Assembly (NCBI GenBank): GCA_021399445.1
Contig: JAJTUQ010000005.1
Span: 1,364,001-1,428,000, forward strand
Direction of reading: 5' to 3'
DNA: 64,000 bases
DNA from: Xylogone sp. PMI_703
Taxonomy: Eukaryota; Ascomycota; Leotiomycetes
Position 1 is the stretch's first letter. Each line of letters opens with the position of its first letter. Shown here one piece after another: positions 1 to 12,557 of the stretch. A program made the position numbers and the translations under genes. The notes beneath the pieces were generated by a model that was given only the letters and a program-made list of their open reading frames with translations, did no database searches and was not told the DNA's origin.

Positions 1-74
1 ACAAAAGTGCAGGTTAAGTTTGTACCCAAATAGATCATGAGTTTCGTTGCCAGTGCCGAAGTTGTAGCGGTAGC

Positions 75-3000
75 TTATGCCGAGCCGAAGATCTCATTAC
101 TGTTTTCAATGATAAACTGCACTGCGTTATTCTTGGCATGAGTGTCCGTCATTTCGCGCTCAATGCTCTGATCCCTCATAATTGTAGGAGCAAAGACCAC
201 AGCAAGGTTCTTAGGCGTCATCTAAAATATCGTTAGAACCTTGTTCAGAAGGATGCTCGTAAAGTGCCACAACTTACCAGATTCTCTTTCTCCCTCTTGG
301 CAACCCGGACAAGATGGAATATCAAAAACTCAAGACAATCTCGATGTTTGGGAGGTAACAAGGCGAAAGTCTTTTTCAAATGAGCACAACGCTCTTGGTC
401 ATCTTCGATAGCTACATTATCGTTAGTTGCATTTTCACATAAAAATTACTTACTAGCAATCACTTACTAGTTGACTCCAGAACACGATCGTAAATATCAA
501 AGGTCAAAAGTGGAGTAGGAAGCTTTCTGAAATATTGTTTGAGGACACTCGTAACCGCTGTGATATCCAGATCCGGATCCGAGATATCAAAGTCCTCGGT
601 CTTATCAAAACCTTCCTGGATGATCTTGACTTGTCCGCTTCCTCCAGTCTTTCGGTAAATACCCTCAACATCCATACCACGTAGTTCTACTTCTTCAATG
701 CAGCGAGTTACCACACTTGGGATCTGGCGACGTTCGTAATCTGCTCTCTCCACCAATTCTGAGCCAAAAAGGACTGCGGGACTCTCTGCTGCTGCTGTTG
801 CTGCGCCGGCAGTACCATTCGACGCACCCTTAGGGACGGTGTTAGACTTCTTGAACAAACCGAAACCTTGCCTTGAAGGGTCATTCATCGCATTACGTGG
901 AAGGGTGTTAGAGTGCGGCGCAGGTGCATCCACGGCTGTCACCGTCATATTATACGGCAGCCCAATGTTATCTCCGGTCTGGCCTGCCCACTGATTTCTT
1001 TCCTGTCCACTGGAAGAAAAGGCGCCCTTAAAGCCTTTGCTGACGCCCTTTGCAACAGTTTGCCCACCCTTCTTCCAGTTAAACTTCTTAGCCTGGCCCT
1101 TTCGGATATTGACCACATGTGGCACAGCAGATTCCACAGTCGGGTCCTGCTCGCTGCCATATACAGTTGTGCTGCCAGACCTGACGGTAGTAGCATCATC
1201 GGCAAAGGATGCACTGGATTTATCTTTCATGTGAGTGTAAATCCCCAGCCCATGTCTTGGGCTATCCACATTGGCACTCTGGGCCTTAAAACGCTCTTGA
1301 ATCTGGTGCGTTAAGTCGTTATTCATGTCAGCAAGTTGAGCATTCTTTGAGGATAATTGTTCAAATTCCACCAGTGCTCTATCACGATCAGCCGTAATTT
1401 GGTTTTTCTCTTCAAGCAAATCATTTCGCTCTTCGTATAGCGCCTCAATTTGACCAGACAAACTCAGTTTTAAATGCTCGAGCTTTTGAACGAATTCTTT
1501 GATTGCGGAGTCCTCCAGCTCGGCGATATTGAGAGCTTGTTTTGAGGCTTTAGCCTTCTCAACATATCCGGCTAAGACCTCGACTTGACGAAGCATAATT
1601 TCTGACTGGGAATCCAACACCGAAACGGTCTTTCGCTTTTCAATGAGCTTCTTGTTGAGATCCTTCAGATCTTTTTCAGTGGCAAATTGTCGTTCAAGTT
1701 CAGCCACGCGCTGTTCAGAATTTCGAAGTCTCCTGCGTAGCAATGCTGGATCATCACTTGCAGAGGGGCTGCTCATGGATATGGGGCTGCTAATCTCGCG
1801 AGCTCCCATGTTTGTCTCATCTCCAACCGGTGTTTTCGGCCATCGGGGTGATGCAGTTGTGCGTGTCGTTTCGCTAATGCTACGGCCATGGCCTTGATGC
1901 CGAGCTGAGTTGCTTGTCTCACTGGTTGTCCTTCCATGTCTGACTGCATTGGATACACGCCGAAGGATTGATTGCGAATTCTCGTCATTATTCCCTAGAA
2001 TGCGTGCCAAATCCTCGTCCATGGTAAAGTCACCGCCTGCACTCCAACGCGGGAGTTTGGGAGACACCTGGGCTCCATTCGAAGAGCCACTGGATTCTTT
2101 GCCAGCAATATGAGATCCAGAAGGTGGCTGCGGAGGAGCTCGCGGGGTCATGTATGTATCGCTAAGTGTCTGCTGTGGTCCTTGTGGGCGATTGGGAGCT
2201 CGGCTAGGAAGAGCCATATCCTCATCTATGGGAGATTGCAAGAAAGTGGCACCAGAGCCGGATTTGCCATTCATTGTTGGCGTAACGCCAGGAGTATCCG
2301 ACGAGGCTGATGATGAAGCATCGGACTCAAACTGGTTGACTGTGGCCTCATTATTTTTAGAGACGCTTGACGGAAGTTCTTTTCTCGGAATTGATTTTGC
2401 ACCTGAGTCAGCTCTTGAAGGGGGCAGTGAAGTAGCACCTGATTCCGTAGAGGGCTTCGAATCAGCTTCATCCTTTGCTCGTGACTCCTCAGATTGTCGA
2501 TTGGCAGATGTCCTTGGTGAACCAGTGGCCACCTCTTTTCGCGGTACGGTAGAGAGTCCTCCAGAGGATGCGGAACGTGACACCGGGCTCTCGTTGGCTG
2601 CAATTTCCGTCTGCGAGTCATTCTTGGATGAGCCTGATTTCTTGCTCTTGGGAACATCTCCCAATCTGAATTTCTCCGTCTGTCCTAGATTCTTATCATT
2701 GCCGTTAACAGAACCAGGAGATCCAGCATGTTGGGCTTTGGTATCATCACTTTTCGAAGGTGGGCCTTTTCGACTTGCCGCTGCTTGCGCCTTGCGGATG
2801 CTCTCAATAATTTGTTGTTGTGAAGTCTCCAATGCATCTGACGAGGTTTGGCGACCCTTCTCTTGGAAAGCAATATGCGGTGTAGACCCACCAGAGTCGG
2901 TTGCCCTTCCAGAAGCTTTTGGACTCGTAACATCCCTATTATCCCTACCCCTCTTGGATGAATCTTGCCATCCATCAGTCCTGGAGCCGGGTGTCACTGC

Positions 3001-3934
3001 TGGTGCTGGACTTGGGTCGAGTGCAAGTGGTATAAAGTAGCTATCTCCGTCTCCACCTCCAAGCTCTGAACCTTGAGAGATGATTGAATGTCGATTCTTC
3101 TTGTAAGTAGTCGTTGGCAGAGTCAGATTATCCTTGCTCTGTTCCGAGTCCCTTCGTCCGTAAGCTGGTCGCGGGCGAGGAGACAACTCAGTATGCCTCT
3201 CGACATCTGGAGCTTCTCGTTCGGGAGAGAAGGGTTCATCAAGTGCACTCGGGGGAAGAGCTGGCAGGCTTTTCTCCGACAGCATATGTGATTGCTCGTC
3301 CTTCTTCGCCTTTTGTTGTGCCGCAGCTCTGGACTTTTTCCTACGTCTAGCCATCAAAGATTCGTGACAACTCATACAAAATATTCCCTGTGAAGTTCGT
3401 GCATATCGTAAATTCTCGATTTTACGCTTGCAATTCCGGCAGCGAAAGCACGTAGCACAAAACGCCTGATCTCCAGTGAGGATCGCCAAGTCCTCGATTT
3501 TATTACCACAAGCACTACAGCTGTAGGTACAATTGTTGCAGATGAGAGAGCCATCGCCGAGGAGGAGCAAGTTTGCATCGGAGTCGAGTAATGTGCCACA
3601 CGTATTACATCGAAAGCAATCTAGATGCCACCGATTTCCAGCTGAGAGATATTAGCATGATTCCATAATGGTGATTTTTGGATTGGCAAAGTGGCGGATG
3701 GAGAAACATAATTTGCTCTTTGCCCCTTTACATGCTCAAAACGGTGATGGGAAAAGATTAGATACTGACCAAGCTCGAAGGCTTTGCCTTCCTCGAGGAT
3801 CTATGTCAAGATTGATCAGCACCATCACCATCAGCTTGCAACCCACGGACGATGCTCACTTCTCCACACCCTTTACACGGGTAAGCCAAATCATCATCAG
3901 TCATAGAATCCATATAATCGCCCGGCGACTCCAT
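75..3934 (-). CDS. rga1: LIM-LIM-RhoGAP GTPase-activating protein (Rga1/Rga2-like)
   Basis: Five exons read on the minus strand: 3934-3860, 3800-3770, 3641-468, 411-278 and 221-75, giving 1186 residues with every junction in frame. The product should switch off a Rho-type GTPase; Rga1/Rga2 in yeast act on Cdc42 in polarity. Two LIM zinc-binding domains are N-terminal: C20, C23, H41, C44, C47, C50, C70, C73, then C77, C80, C97, C100, C103, C106, C124, C127. A long Ser/Pro-rich disordered region follows, then a coiled coil near residues 645-780. The RhoGAP domain occupies about 985-1186, with the arginine finger in GIYRKTGG and the conserved TPKNLAVVFAP and FAPTIMR segments in the last exon. 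LIM1 spans the first three exons, so a start inside the large exon would lose half of it. Length and domain order suit the family. The target GTPase is inferred. Confidence 0.95.
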
Positions 3935-6900
3935 CTTGTATACGGTCCGGCCGGTGAGATGTCTCTGGGGGGAAGTTCTCCTGTGTCCGAAGAGAGTTGT
4001 CCTCCTCGAGTATCAGTGTAGTTTAGAGACAACAGAGCATGAATTGGAGATGTGATCGCTGGGAGTTGGCGCCGTAGGGGTCAAGGTCGTCGCGCACGGT
4101 CGCAGCAGACAAGAGTACGCAAGTCGCAAGGGAGTGCGGGACTAGCCTGGGACGATCATTAATTGCGATAATTAGACGCAGTGGAGACCGGGAGGTGAAG
4201 TTGCAGGCTCGATAGGAATCCACCTGCGCAATATGAAGCTGTTATGGTCGCTGGCGTCGAGGTCGCACAAAAGATATTAGGTTTTTGGCGGTGCCCTGAG
4301 CGATGTTGATGAGGAAGTGCTCCCACCAAGAGGCAAGTCCAGTGATGTGATTGCCAATGCCGTCCAAATCAGGTACGAGGCACCGCCTTGCCGGCTGGGG
4401 TAAGAAAGCGATGTACAGTACTAAAAAAAAATATCTACGTTCCCAGCAAAGGTCATCCATTCACCGTCTCTGGAGTCGATATATGAAAGCAGGCCCCTCA
4501 ATCAGACGGCTCTTGTCTGATTTGTCAACCAGATCGATATAACTTTTGCCTCGATTTTTCTTGATGCATATTTTTGGGATGACCTGTGTCAGAATGCTGC
4601 AGATTCGGCCGAGTCTGGCCATCGAGGAGTACAGTACAATACTAATCAGTTGCCCTGACGGTTGGCAATGGACAACGAACAGCGAGGAAGGAGAGCCAAG
4701 CAGAGGGCTGCACCCTTGACCATTCGCTCGCTGTGATGGGCATCCTGGCATGCTCCAACCCAACTTACAGCATATTCGTCGACGTTCGCACCGCTTTGCG
4801 CTTTTCATCGAACAGGTACAAAGTGCACAGTACGCAGTACACAGGACAATCATCAGACCCCACCACTGATCTCACAAAATGTGGTCCATGAGGAAGTCGG
4901 TGGCAGGTCGGCTGCCACCGCCTGGATTACGGTGCTGGGAAGAATATCGTATCCTGGCTGAGGAGCTGGGAATGCTCGAGCTCGGCGGGCCCGCCACGCC
5001 AACAGCAAAATCCGCTTCCTCAAGCCGCAAAGAAAGCCCTCGTCATGGCCTACCAGCTCCATTGGTGGGAGCCGCCCGAGAGACGCATGCGGTGGAAGAC
5101 CCTGGGGCAGCAGCGGTGTTTCAGGTAGACAGACGCTGCCGACATGCTCCACGATGGGGGGATTCCTGGGCCTTGTCAACTTTTCGTCACCCAAGACCTG
5201 TAGCTGGCCGGTTTGGGATCTGGACATCGCAGCTTCACAATCCTCGCATCTCCGCCGTCAGGCCCTGCAATCGATCATCTCCTGTGGACATGATAGGGCA
5301 AAGCTAGCAGCAGTGACTGAAGATCTCGATCAAGCTTACAGAACCATCGGTAGAAGATGTTCACGCTCATCTGCTAAGGATACGCATCTACTGCAATTTG
5401 TGGTGATGACTCCAAGCCTCAGCTATCACCTGCATCAATCAACCACTCCGTAATAATGGGCCTCTAACCGAAAGACCCGACCAGGTGAGGCTTGAAACTC
5501 GTCACCGTGCCACACCAGCATCCACCACCTGATTGCACCCTTGATACGGTATCTTGGACTGTTTGATGCAAAGATTCGAGAATGCTACAGTCCTCCTACA
5601 CACCCCGGGTACTCTTGCCTAGGTAAATGTGTGCGAGGTCTAGCTGAGCTCAGCTAGGTTGATACACACCACCTCTTCTCTCCGTTGTGACAGCTGAAGA
5701 GGCGGTAGACAGCCTCAATACGGAATGTACAATTATAAAAGACAATTATAAAAGGGTTTCGAAGCACTGCGCCTGATCCTTCCAGACCGATGCAGGCGAA
5801 TACAATACATTATCTCCGAACGGCATCATATCTGTTTCGGTGGCGTTGTGTCGCCTGGGATGGATAAAGGCTGCTTATTACAGTACTGTACGGCAGAAAC
5901 AAAAGTCAGCAGCTTTCTGCGAATAGCTGTCTACCGGTATCACACAGCGTCAATTTACTGTGTAGGACCAAACTACCAAAGGATAACAAAATCTCCGCAA
6001 GAAACACCAACGTACGATATTCTCGACTTCAGTTCGTGGACATTTGTACCATTGCGTTTCGGCGTTTCGCGAGAGTGGATCATTCTCTCCGTCCTCCGTT
6101 GGGTCAACGGTTGCTCCCCAAACTTGCAGTACGGTAGCTACGGAGCATATACAGCACTGTACGGTACCATACGGCGTGTACGGGTAACTACCCAACGTTG
6201 CACTGCTCGATTCCAACAACCAAGAAGCTACTCCTAACACCGCCTCGTTTTAAAAACATGCTTAACCCCAACACACAAGTACTCTGCTGTGTACTCCGTA
6301 AAATGAAGAAGTACTTTAGCCAGCACGGGAATCATCTCCGTCCAAATTATACGGTATTACCTTTCCTGCCTCAGCCAGAGCAACGATGTTTGCAGGCGGT
6401 GCATCCAACCGCCCCCGGGAAAGCCACGACATTCCCCCTTAATTCTGTTAAACTTAGGGGTCCTCTTACCTAAAGTTGTGGCGCACGCACTAGAAACCAG
6501 CGGGCCCTAGGCGTCGCACCGCCCGCCCTGGACCACGCCGGAGTGATCGTCGGGTGCTCTCAACCCCCGGATCCCAGCTGTGCGATTCGTTCCTGAATTC
6601 CTAACGAGCTAACCTCATCACCACTCAAGCCTCAGGAACAGCCAATATCACATACACGCGCACACCCACGACACACACCACGCCTCTCATTTAAAATCAA
6701 CAACAAATGAAACGGAGCGAGAAATAGGTACCGCTCTGCCAAGGCTGTGTAGAACAGTACTTGTACCAGTACTTCTGGACCACAGGGTAATATTTGTCAT
6801 GGCCTTGGATGCAAGCAATGGCTGGTAATGTATTTCGGGCAAAGCCGAAAAGTGTTACACAAGAGATCGACCCGACTTGCGTGTGCATGAACGCTTCATA

Positions 6901-7371
6901 TAATGATCACGTGTGGTCAATTTGCACGAAATCATGCCGCCTTTTTCCATAATTATCATCACCTAATCACGCCCTATGCAATTATGGGCGGTATCTCACG
7001 TGTGTGCTGAAACAACCTCAGCTTATAAGATATTAGGTGAGATCCAAGTTTCCAACCGCACTAAAAGATGGCCAAGGAAAAAATGGCGATAAAGGCATTG
7101 TACGTACTAAGAGAAGCTGAAGTGATGTGGATTTTCTATTAAAAGCAATATAACAAGACCCATTACAAAGCTATAAAAAACCAAACCCTAAAAAACAGGT
7201 AAAACGCTTGAACAGGTCGCTGTTTTGTGCCCCGCAAGACTCTGAACCATTTGCCTCCCAATGCTCTTGGCCCAAAATGAACTCCCAAGAATCAAAAGTA
7301 TGTATGAAGAAGTACACCCCTCAAAACGTTTTCTGGAAATAAAAAGGGGTTTCCAGTTTCAACCGTAGTTT
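3935..7371. other. Gene-free region between rga1 and stu1
   Basis: About 3.4 kb. It holds the rga1 promoter and leader (right after 3934) and the 3' flank of stu1. Open frames of up to 142 codons exist on both strands around 4461-5307 and 5848-6237, but they overlap each other, lack domain-like composition and have no splice partners. GTAC-rich palindromic stretches are frequent (4412-4421, 4629-4637, 4815-4840, 5881-5892, 6126-6185, 6755-6772). A poly-A run lies near 4422. Confidence 0.7.
5729..5754. repeat. 13-bp perfect tandem duplication
   Basis: ACAATTATAAAAG occurs twice back to back. Each copy includes a TATAAAA-like element, but no convincing gene starts nearby, so a promoter role is unsupported. 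Confidence 0.6.
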
Positions 7372-10300
7372 TTATGCAGAATTAGCAACCTCCCTTTGCC
7401 TCTTGACAATGTAGTATGTTATCAAGCTCTTCGGGTCATCTTTCACTCCAGTCAACGCGCCCCAGAACTTCGCCTCCCCAACCCGTGAGTGAATGGCGAC
7501 GCATAGCTGAACAGCATCCATCCTCACCCCACTCTCACTGCTCTCAAGACACTTCGCTGCAAGTTTGCTCACGTTGCTTAGCTCATCGCTACTGGGCATG
7601 AAGTCTTTCTTGACTTCTAGGAGCTCCCGCAGAATATGCAACCCCATGCTGAGAACACGGCAGCCCTCAAGAGTCATCTCTTCAGAGTTAAGGCGTTCAA
7701 TGATGCTTCCTGCAATTATGCTTGGGTCTGATAGTGTGACTAACTCGTCAGCCAGCACTTCCAGGCCGCTGACAATGTGTGCTCGGGAATCATAACCCCT
7801 TCGCGTACCAAGAATGCATTCAAGGCCCCGTTGCACATGTGCTTTGAAAACATCAGGCTGCTTCTTGAACATAAGCTTTATCGTTGCCAAAATCTGGGCC
7901 TTAACATCTTGAATTTTCTCTGGCGTGAGTGTCAACAGCGGTGCCTCAAGGTAATCAAAAAGGCCCAGTAGCAGCGTGTGAGCCTTCTCTTCTGTCAATG
8001 TTGTTTTGTTATCCCTGATCATTCCCTGAAGTTTTCGGAACCCATGTACATCCAATGACTTCGTGTTGACCTTGGCTATTCCACTGTCAAGTAGTCGAGC
8101 ATTTTGCTTCAGGGCAGTTGGAGAGAGTAGTTCTCCGTTTGTAGATTCATTTGGAACTCGATTTAGGGCTTCTTCATTCACAGGAACTTCACCAAGCACA
8201 GGAGCATTAAATGTTGGGCGCGGTGTTATCTGGTCATCTGTGTTTGAGAAGGGATCCTCATAGACTTTAAGGGATTTCGATGGAGTAACAGCTTCACTCT
8301 TTGGTGAACTTGTGGGCGGTGGTATGCTTAGGTGCGATCCATTCATAACTGAGAGATTTGGGACAACCATGGTAAACTCTTCATCGCCTTTGGAGGGACT
8401 CGACTCAATTGGATTCATTGCAGATTTTGGTCTCGCAGGGGTCACTCTGGGAGAGGTTGCAGATCTACCTGCTGTACTTCTCGTTGGACTTGTCTGACCT
8501 GATTGATTACTGTGATTGGAATGGCTGGTGTTTGGTCTGACGGGTAATCTTTTGTGAGGGGTTGGATTTGTGGATGAGGTTTTCGATTTGACTATTGTAG
8601 AGCCAGGGGGGCTGCTTGCAAGGGATTCACTAGGAGCATTCCCAGCTTTGCGTACAGAATAAGGGCCTGCAGTAGCGGGACGTACGGGTGGCTTAAATTT
8701 AGCTGGTCGCATTGGGGCAACGGAGAGACCTCCATGACCTGCGTCAGGACGAGAGCGTTGATGTGCTGCATCTGGGGCAGTAGACGTCGTCGGGGTTTTT
8801 GAGCCGGAGGCTGGAGTTCCTACTGGAGTGAATGTAGACATTGCCGACCCTGGCCGTGGTGGCTGGCCCGTAGTTTTCTGTGCCATGGCAGCCTTCTTTT
8901 GTGCCATCATTGTTTCTCTCAATGACGGTTTTGGTGGCCCGGAGACACTCTTAGAAAAGTTCTGGCCTGGTCGAGCGCTCGGCTGAGTCTTTTTGGGAGA
9001 ATTTGGATTATTCGGATCCATCTCAAGTAACCTTTGCTGAGCGGCCTCAAGACCTGCCATAATTCTAAATAAGTTAGCTCTGTCTCTCACTTTTAGAATA
9101 TGTAATTTACCCTGTCGCTTTTTGGGGCCATATTAAAGCAAAAGTCCAGTATGTACCCCTCATACTCTCTCTAACGCCTGGATTCGCATCTGTAAGACCC
9201 TTCTTGATACAATTTTGAATTGTATCAAGCCCACCTCCATGCTCCAAATGACTCTTATGGTGTGCTTCCTTTTTCAAGAGCGTTTTAAGCCATCCAGATG
9301 CATATGTTCTTGGCTGCACATTCTTGTCCTGACAAGCCATCCAGATATGTTGTAATATTCGCGGAGTATATGAGACTTTGCTGATGATGATATCAACCGT
9401 CCCATTTCCCAACTGAGAGCTGATTTTCTTAGTTCCAGCGCAGAGCTTGATAAGATTTTGTAGAAGAATTTCCACCATTGGGTCAAGACTAGATCCAAGA
9501 GTTTTAGCAACCTCCTGAATGACGCTGCATCCCTCCTTGCACAAGCTTGTACGCAGCGAATTGACTGCTTTCAGAATACCATCTGTAAGGCTCTTTATAC
9601 CAGCAACATATGTGTCATGGAAGTCACTAGGCGCATTTCCAGCATTTAATCTCCGAATCTTGGTGCAGCTCTGCTCTCTCTTTAGCCAATTTTGCTCCGA
9701 TTCCTTTCCTTCAAAATATTGCAACATCTCCTTAAACGTCTCATCCAGCTCTCTTTGGGTATTAACATAGGCTGGCTCAACCTTCTCAGACTTAGCTTCT
9801 GGGGGTGCCGGCGCCCCGGATGGAGCTGCTTCAGCAGGTTCTGGAGCGGATTCGACTTCCACTGGCACACCGGGGCCCAGCTGGCTTGTAATAGCCGTTA
9901 CTATTGCCGGCCGGACGTTGCTTACCTTTAATTGTTTCTTTAAATCTGATAATGCGGCACCTGGGGCGTTCCTGAGCCGAGTTAGCTAACGCAGAATTAA
10001 TCTAGTAGAACCGTTCACGCACTTGAAAAGCTTAACCACCGACTGCTTAGCCGTATCTCTAACCATACCATCTGCATCTTCCAGTAACTCCATCAAGGTT
10101 GGAACAAATACTTTAAATGCCAAACCCCACTCCTCGTGCATCTATAAGGTAGGTGAGTGAGATTCATAATTATCAATATCTGAGGTATATCTACCTGAAC
10201 AAGCCAGTTCAAGCAGGCCTCCTTTTGTCGGGAATTCTTTCCCACTAGCCCTGAATTCTTCACAATCCTTTCCACATCTTGCGGGCTCACCCTCCAGAAG

Positions 10301-10659
10301 CTTGTAAGGCATTGGGCAGCAAGCTGTCGATATTTCTCCTTTTGATCACCCATCTTTTCGACCACTAAGGGTAGTGTCCGTCCACATTCCTTCATAATCT
10401 TAGCTGGATCTTGGCGTAACAGCCTCGTGAGAAGGTGATTAAGAGTTGAAAACCCCGCGCTAGCAATGGAGGCATGCTGCGATGTCATGGATGTTCGCGC
10501 CGCATCGAACAGCGGTGCGATACAGGGTTCGGGGACATTGTTCTGCTTTATACTGGATTTGACAGCGTTGATTAGGTTTACTTTGGCATCGTTGGAGGCA
10601 TCTGTCCGCAGAACGGTTAGGAGATTTGCGACTTGCTCCTCAGTGACCTTTTCGCCCAT
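7372..10659 (-). CDS. stu1: CLASP-family microtubule-binding protein Stu1
   Basis: Four exons: 10659-10195, 10141-10023, 9971-9111 and 9064-7372, giving 1045 residues. CLASP proteins bind microtubules and tubulin and stabilise spindle midzone and kinetochore fibres; Stu1 is the essential yeast member. The N-terminal third carries HEAT/TOG-like repeats, including LAAQCLTSFWRVSPQDVE and a segment matching the CLASP N-terminal domain (EEWGLAFKVFVPTLMELLEDADGMVRDTAKQS region). A second TOG-type domain lies at about 200-480, with PGVRESMRGTYW near its end. A basic Ser/Pro/Thr-rich linker (about 490-800) is typical of the microtubule-binding segment, and a C-terminal helical domain ends in VKRQREVANSA. 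Length is close to other filamentous fungal Stu1 proteins. The start is the only upstream in-frame ATG with the conserved N-terminus. Confidence 0.95.
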
Positions 10660-11202
10660 GGTGACTGGGGTATGAGGGGTGAGAAGGAGGACGAAAGCGC
10701 TCTCTGTTGATGGGACGATTGTCAGTAAGGGGCAACCTAAAGTAGATTATATAATTCCAGTGATTTGAGCCGCGCTTGAGCCCTTCTGAGTATAGGAGAT
10801 GTAACCGATCGGACGAATTGAAGGTGTTTACTTACAAATCAAGCGCCAAAAAATGGGTAGTCGCAGAATTGAAGCCTGATGATGTCGCGCCTCAAAACAA
10901 TTCGCGTGGATGATGGGGTAACAGCACTAGCGCTCAATGCGCACCCTGTACCTTACAGTATGGGACTTCCCCTGCAATTACTTCAGCCCTCTATTTAATA
11001 ACTCCTCCTATCTATCGGATACTCGTTCAACATTAACAATACCCTTATATATATACAATCATATTAACTGAGCCATAGAAATCTATTTTCACGTTTTCTT
11101 TGTTCTATTTACTGCTGCGTAGAGACTAGACGTCGGAGATCAACATCTTTCCGTTTGCTACGGCAACCAACCGCAAGAACCCCCCAAGTACAGATACCGA
11201 AC
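10660..11202. other. Divergent intergenic region, stu1 / BSP-type peptidase
   Basis: A 543-bp head-to-head spacer that must hold both promoters. TATA-like ATATATATAC lies at about 11047-11056, roughly 150 bases before the peptidase start. Nothing else recognised. Confidence 0.6.
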
Positions 11203-12012
11203 ATGACCGAAATACCTACCTCGACGGTAGCTCCTCCATCACCTATCCCAGTTCTCCCACCTTCTCAGGATACGTCTTCGAAACCTAATGACTCCTCAAA
11301 ACCAAAAGACGAGTTCCCGGTTCCCAAACTCCGCCTCGAGATCCGTGATCTAACCCATGATGGTACAACCGCATTCCTTACCTCCGTGACAGCAAACAAA
11401 GCACTCGTACAATCCGTCCAAAATGTTCTTAGCCTCCTCTATAAGAGTCCCAAAGATCATACAACCACGGTACCCCCAACTCGATCCGTAACCTTGATCT
11501 TGCGATCTATGTCAGGCGTGGCTTATACAACCGGTACTGAGCTAGACGATGACCATAAGGAGATTCACTTCTCACTCGAGTACATCAACGGCATATCCTC
11601 GGATAGAAAATCAGATGAGATCATGGGTGTTCTGACCCATGAGATGGTCCATTGCTACCAGTACAATGCTCACGGTACTTGTCCCGGAGGCTTGATTGAA
11701 GGGATAGCAGACTGGGTGCGGCTAAACGCGAATCTAAGTCCACCACATTGGAAAAGAGAAGTGGGGGACAAGTGGGATGCTGGCTACCAGCACACGGGTT
11801 ATTTCTTGGAGTACCTTGAGATGAGGCTCGGGGAGGGTCTGGTTAGGAGACTAAATGAGAAATTAAGGACAGAAAGATACGAAGAGAAACGGTTTTGGAC
11901 AGAGTTGGTTGGACGTCCAGTTGGGCAACTCTGGGAAGATTACAAGCAGACAATTGAGGAGGAGGAACTCGTGCTTGTAGACAAGGCCAGTACTCCGAAG
12001 TCTATGACCTGA
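11203..12012 (+). CDS. Basic secretory protein (BSP)-family putative metallopeptidase
   Basis: Single exon, 269 residues, from the first ATG (11203); the frame extends further upstream only through non-ATG codons. The plant-type basic secretory protein / PBSP fold is supported by the zinc-peptidase motif HEMVHCYQYN followed by GGLIEGIADWVRL, the characteristic pair for this family; the two His and the Glu of HExxH would bind zinc and catalyse. The first 50 residues are Pro/Ser/Thr-rich and show no clear signal peptide, so unlike plant BSPs this copy may be intracellular or exported by another route. The C-terminal region (FWTELVGRPVGQLWEDYKQ) is also typical. Substrate unknown. It is divergent from stu1 with no evident functional link. 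Confidence 0.88.
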   Translation: MTEIPTSTVAPPSPIPVLPPSQDTSSKPNDSSKPKDEFPVPKLRLEIRDLTHDGTTAFLTSVTANKALVQSVQNVLSLLYKSPKDHTTTVPPTRSVTLILRSMSGVAYTTGTELDDDHKEIHFSLEYINGISSDRKSDEIMGVLTHEMVHCYQYNAHGTCPGGLIEGIADWVRLNANLSPPHWKREVGDKWDAGYQHTGYFLEYLEMRLGEGLVRRLNEKLRTERYEEKRFWTELVGRPVGQLWEDYKQTIEEEELVLVDKASTPKSMT

Positions 12013-12428
12013 GTTGACACTTTGGTATTCATAAAATGATCCGCCAGATCCATCAAATCACAAGTGCAAGGTAAGACTTCAGGTATCTGTTTGTTATAAT
12101 TTATTGAAGCACGCATATGCTGTCATTCCGAACTCCATGCCTTGCTTTTATTCAGCTTTGTACCCTATTGCGCCCAAAATAAACCCAGCACTAAAATGCT
12201 CCTTTAGTATCCCGATCTATGCCTCCGAGAACGCCGGCGATAATATTGGAAAAAAGCCATGGAAGAAGCTGATCACATCTACCGTCATGATGCTAAACAC
12301 GTCTAGTGAGCAGTAGTGTTCTCAGGCTTTGACAGCTCAGCCTTGGGCAAGGCAGTGGTAGGCTGGTCTTTTTTACTGTAGATTTGTCAGCATGTCATTC
12401 GAAAAGTATCAAGTTACAAGTTGACGTA
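12013..12428. other. Convergent 3' region
   Basis: Lies between the 3' end of the peptidase gene and the possible small gene on the other strand. A 70-codon open frame (12104-12316, plus) has no recognisable features. Nothing else seen. Confidence 0.6.
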
Positions 12429-12557
12429 CTAGCTATCCCTATGCTGAAGGGTTGCAGAGTATGTTACACCTCCGGTCTTGAGAGTGAAGCGATAGCCCTT
12501 CTGTTCGAGCATCTCAGCAGCACGGTCAATGGCGGTCTTGGGAGTAGAGGAAGGCAT
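12429..12557 (-). CDS. Possible 42-residue protein
   Basis: A short frame starting at the ATG at 12557. The peptide has a coherent amphipathic composition (TAIDRAAEMLEQKGYRF then TLKTGGVTYSATLQ), unlike random sequence, and its helix-then-strand look resembles a small folded domain. The frame stays open upstream to 13049, but that part is rich in Cys, Arg and Ser and reads like untranslated leader. A TATA-like ACTATATCTATTATAAG lies about 60 bases upstream of the ATG. I do not recognise the family, and no neighbour suggests a role. It could be a real small protein missed by length cut-offs or a chance frame. Confidence 0.4.
   Translation of the reverse strand: MPSSTPKTAIDRAAEMLEQKGYRFTLKTGGVTYSATLQHRDS

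Noticed and set aside
2150..3040. 296-codon plus-strand frame
   Set aside because: Antisense to the Ser-rich exon of rga1; its composition mirrors that exon, and the sense protein has clear domains.
4879..5307. 142-codon plus-strand frame with a 124-codon antisense partner
   Set aside because: Both strands are open because of base composition; neither shows domain-like sequence.
11155..11202. Extended N-terminus of the BSP peptidase
   Set aside because: That extension begins at a TTG codon, not an ATG, so the CDS starts at 11203.
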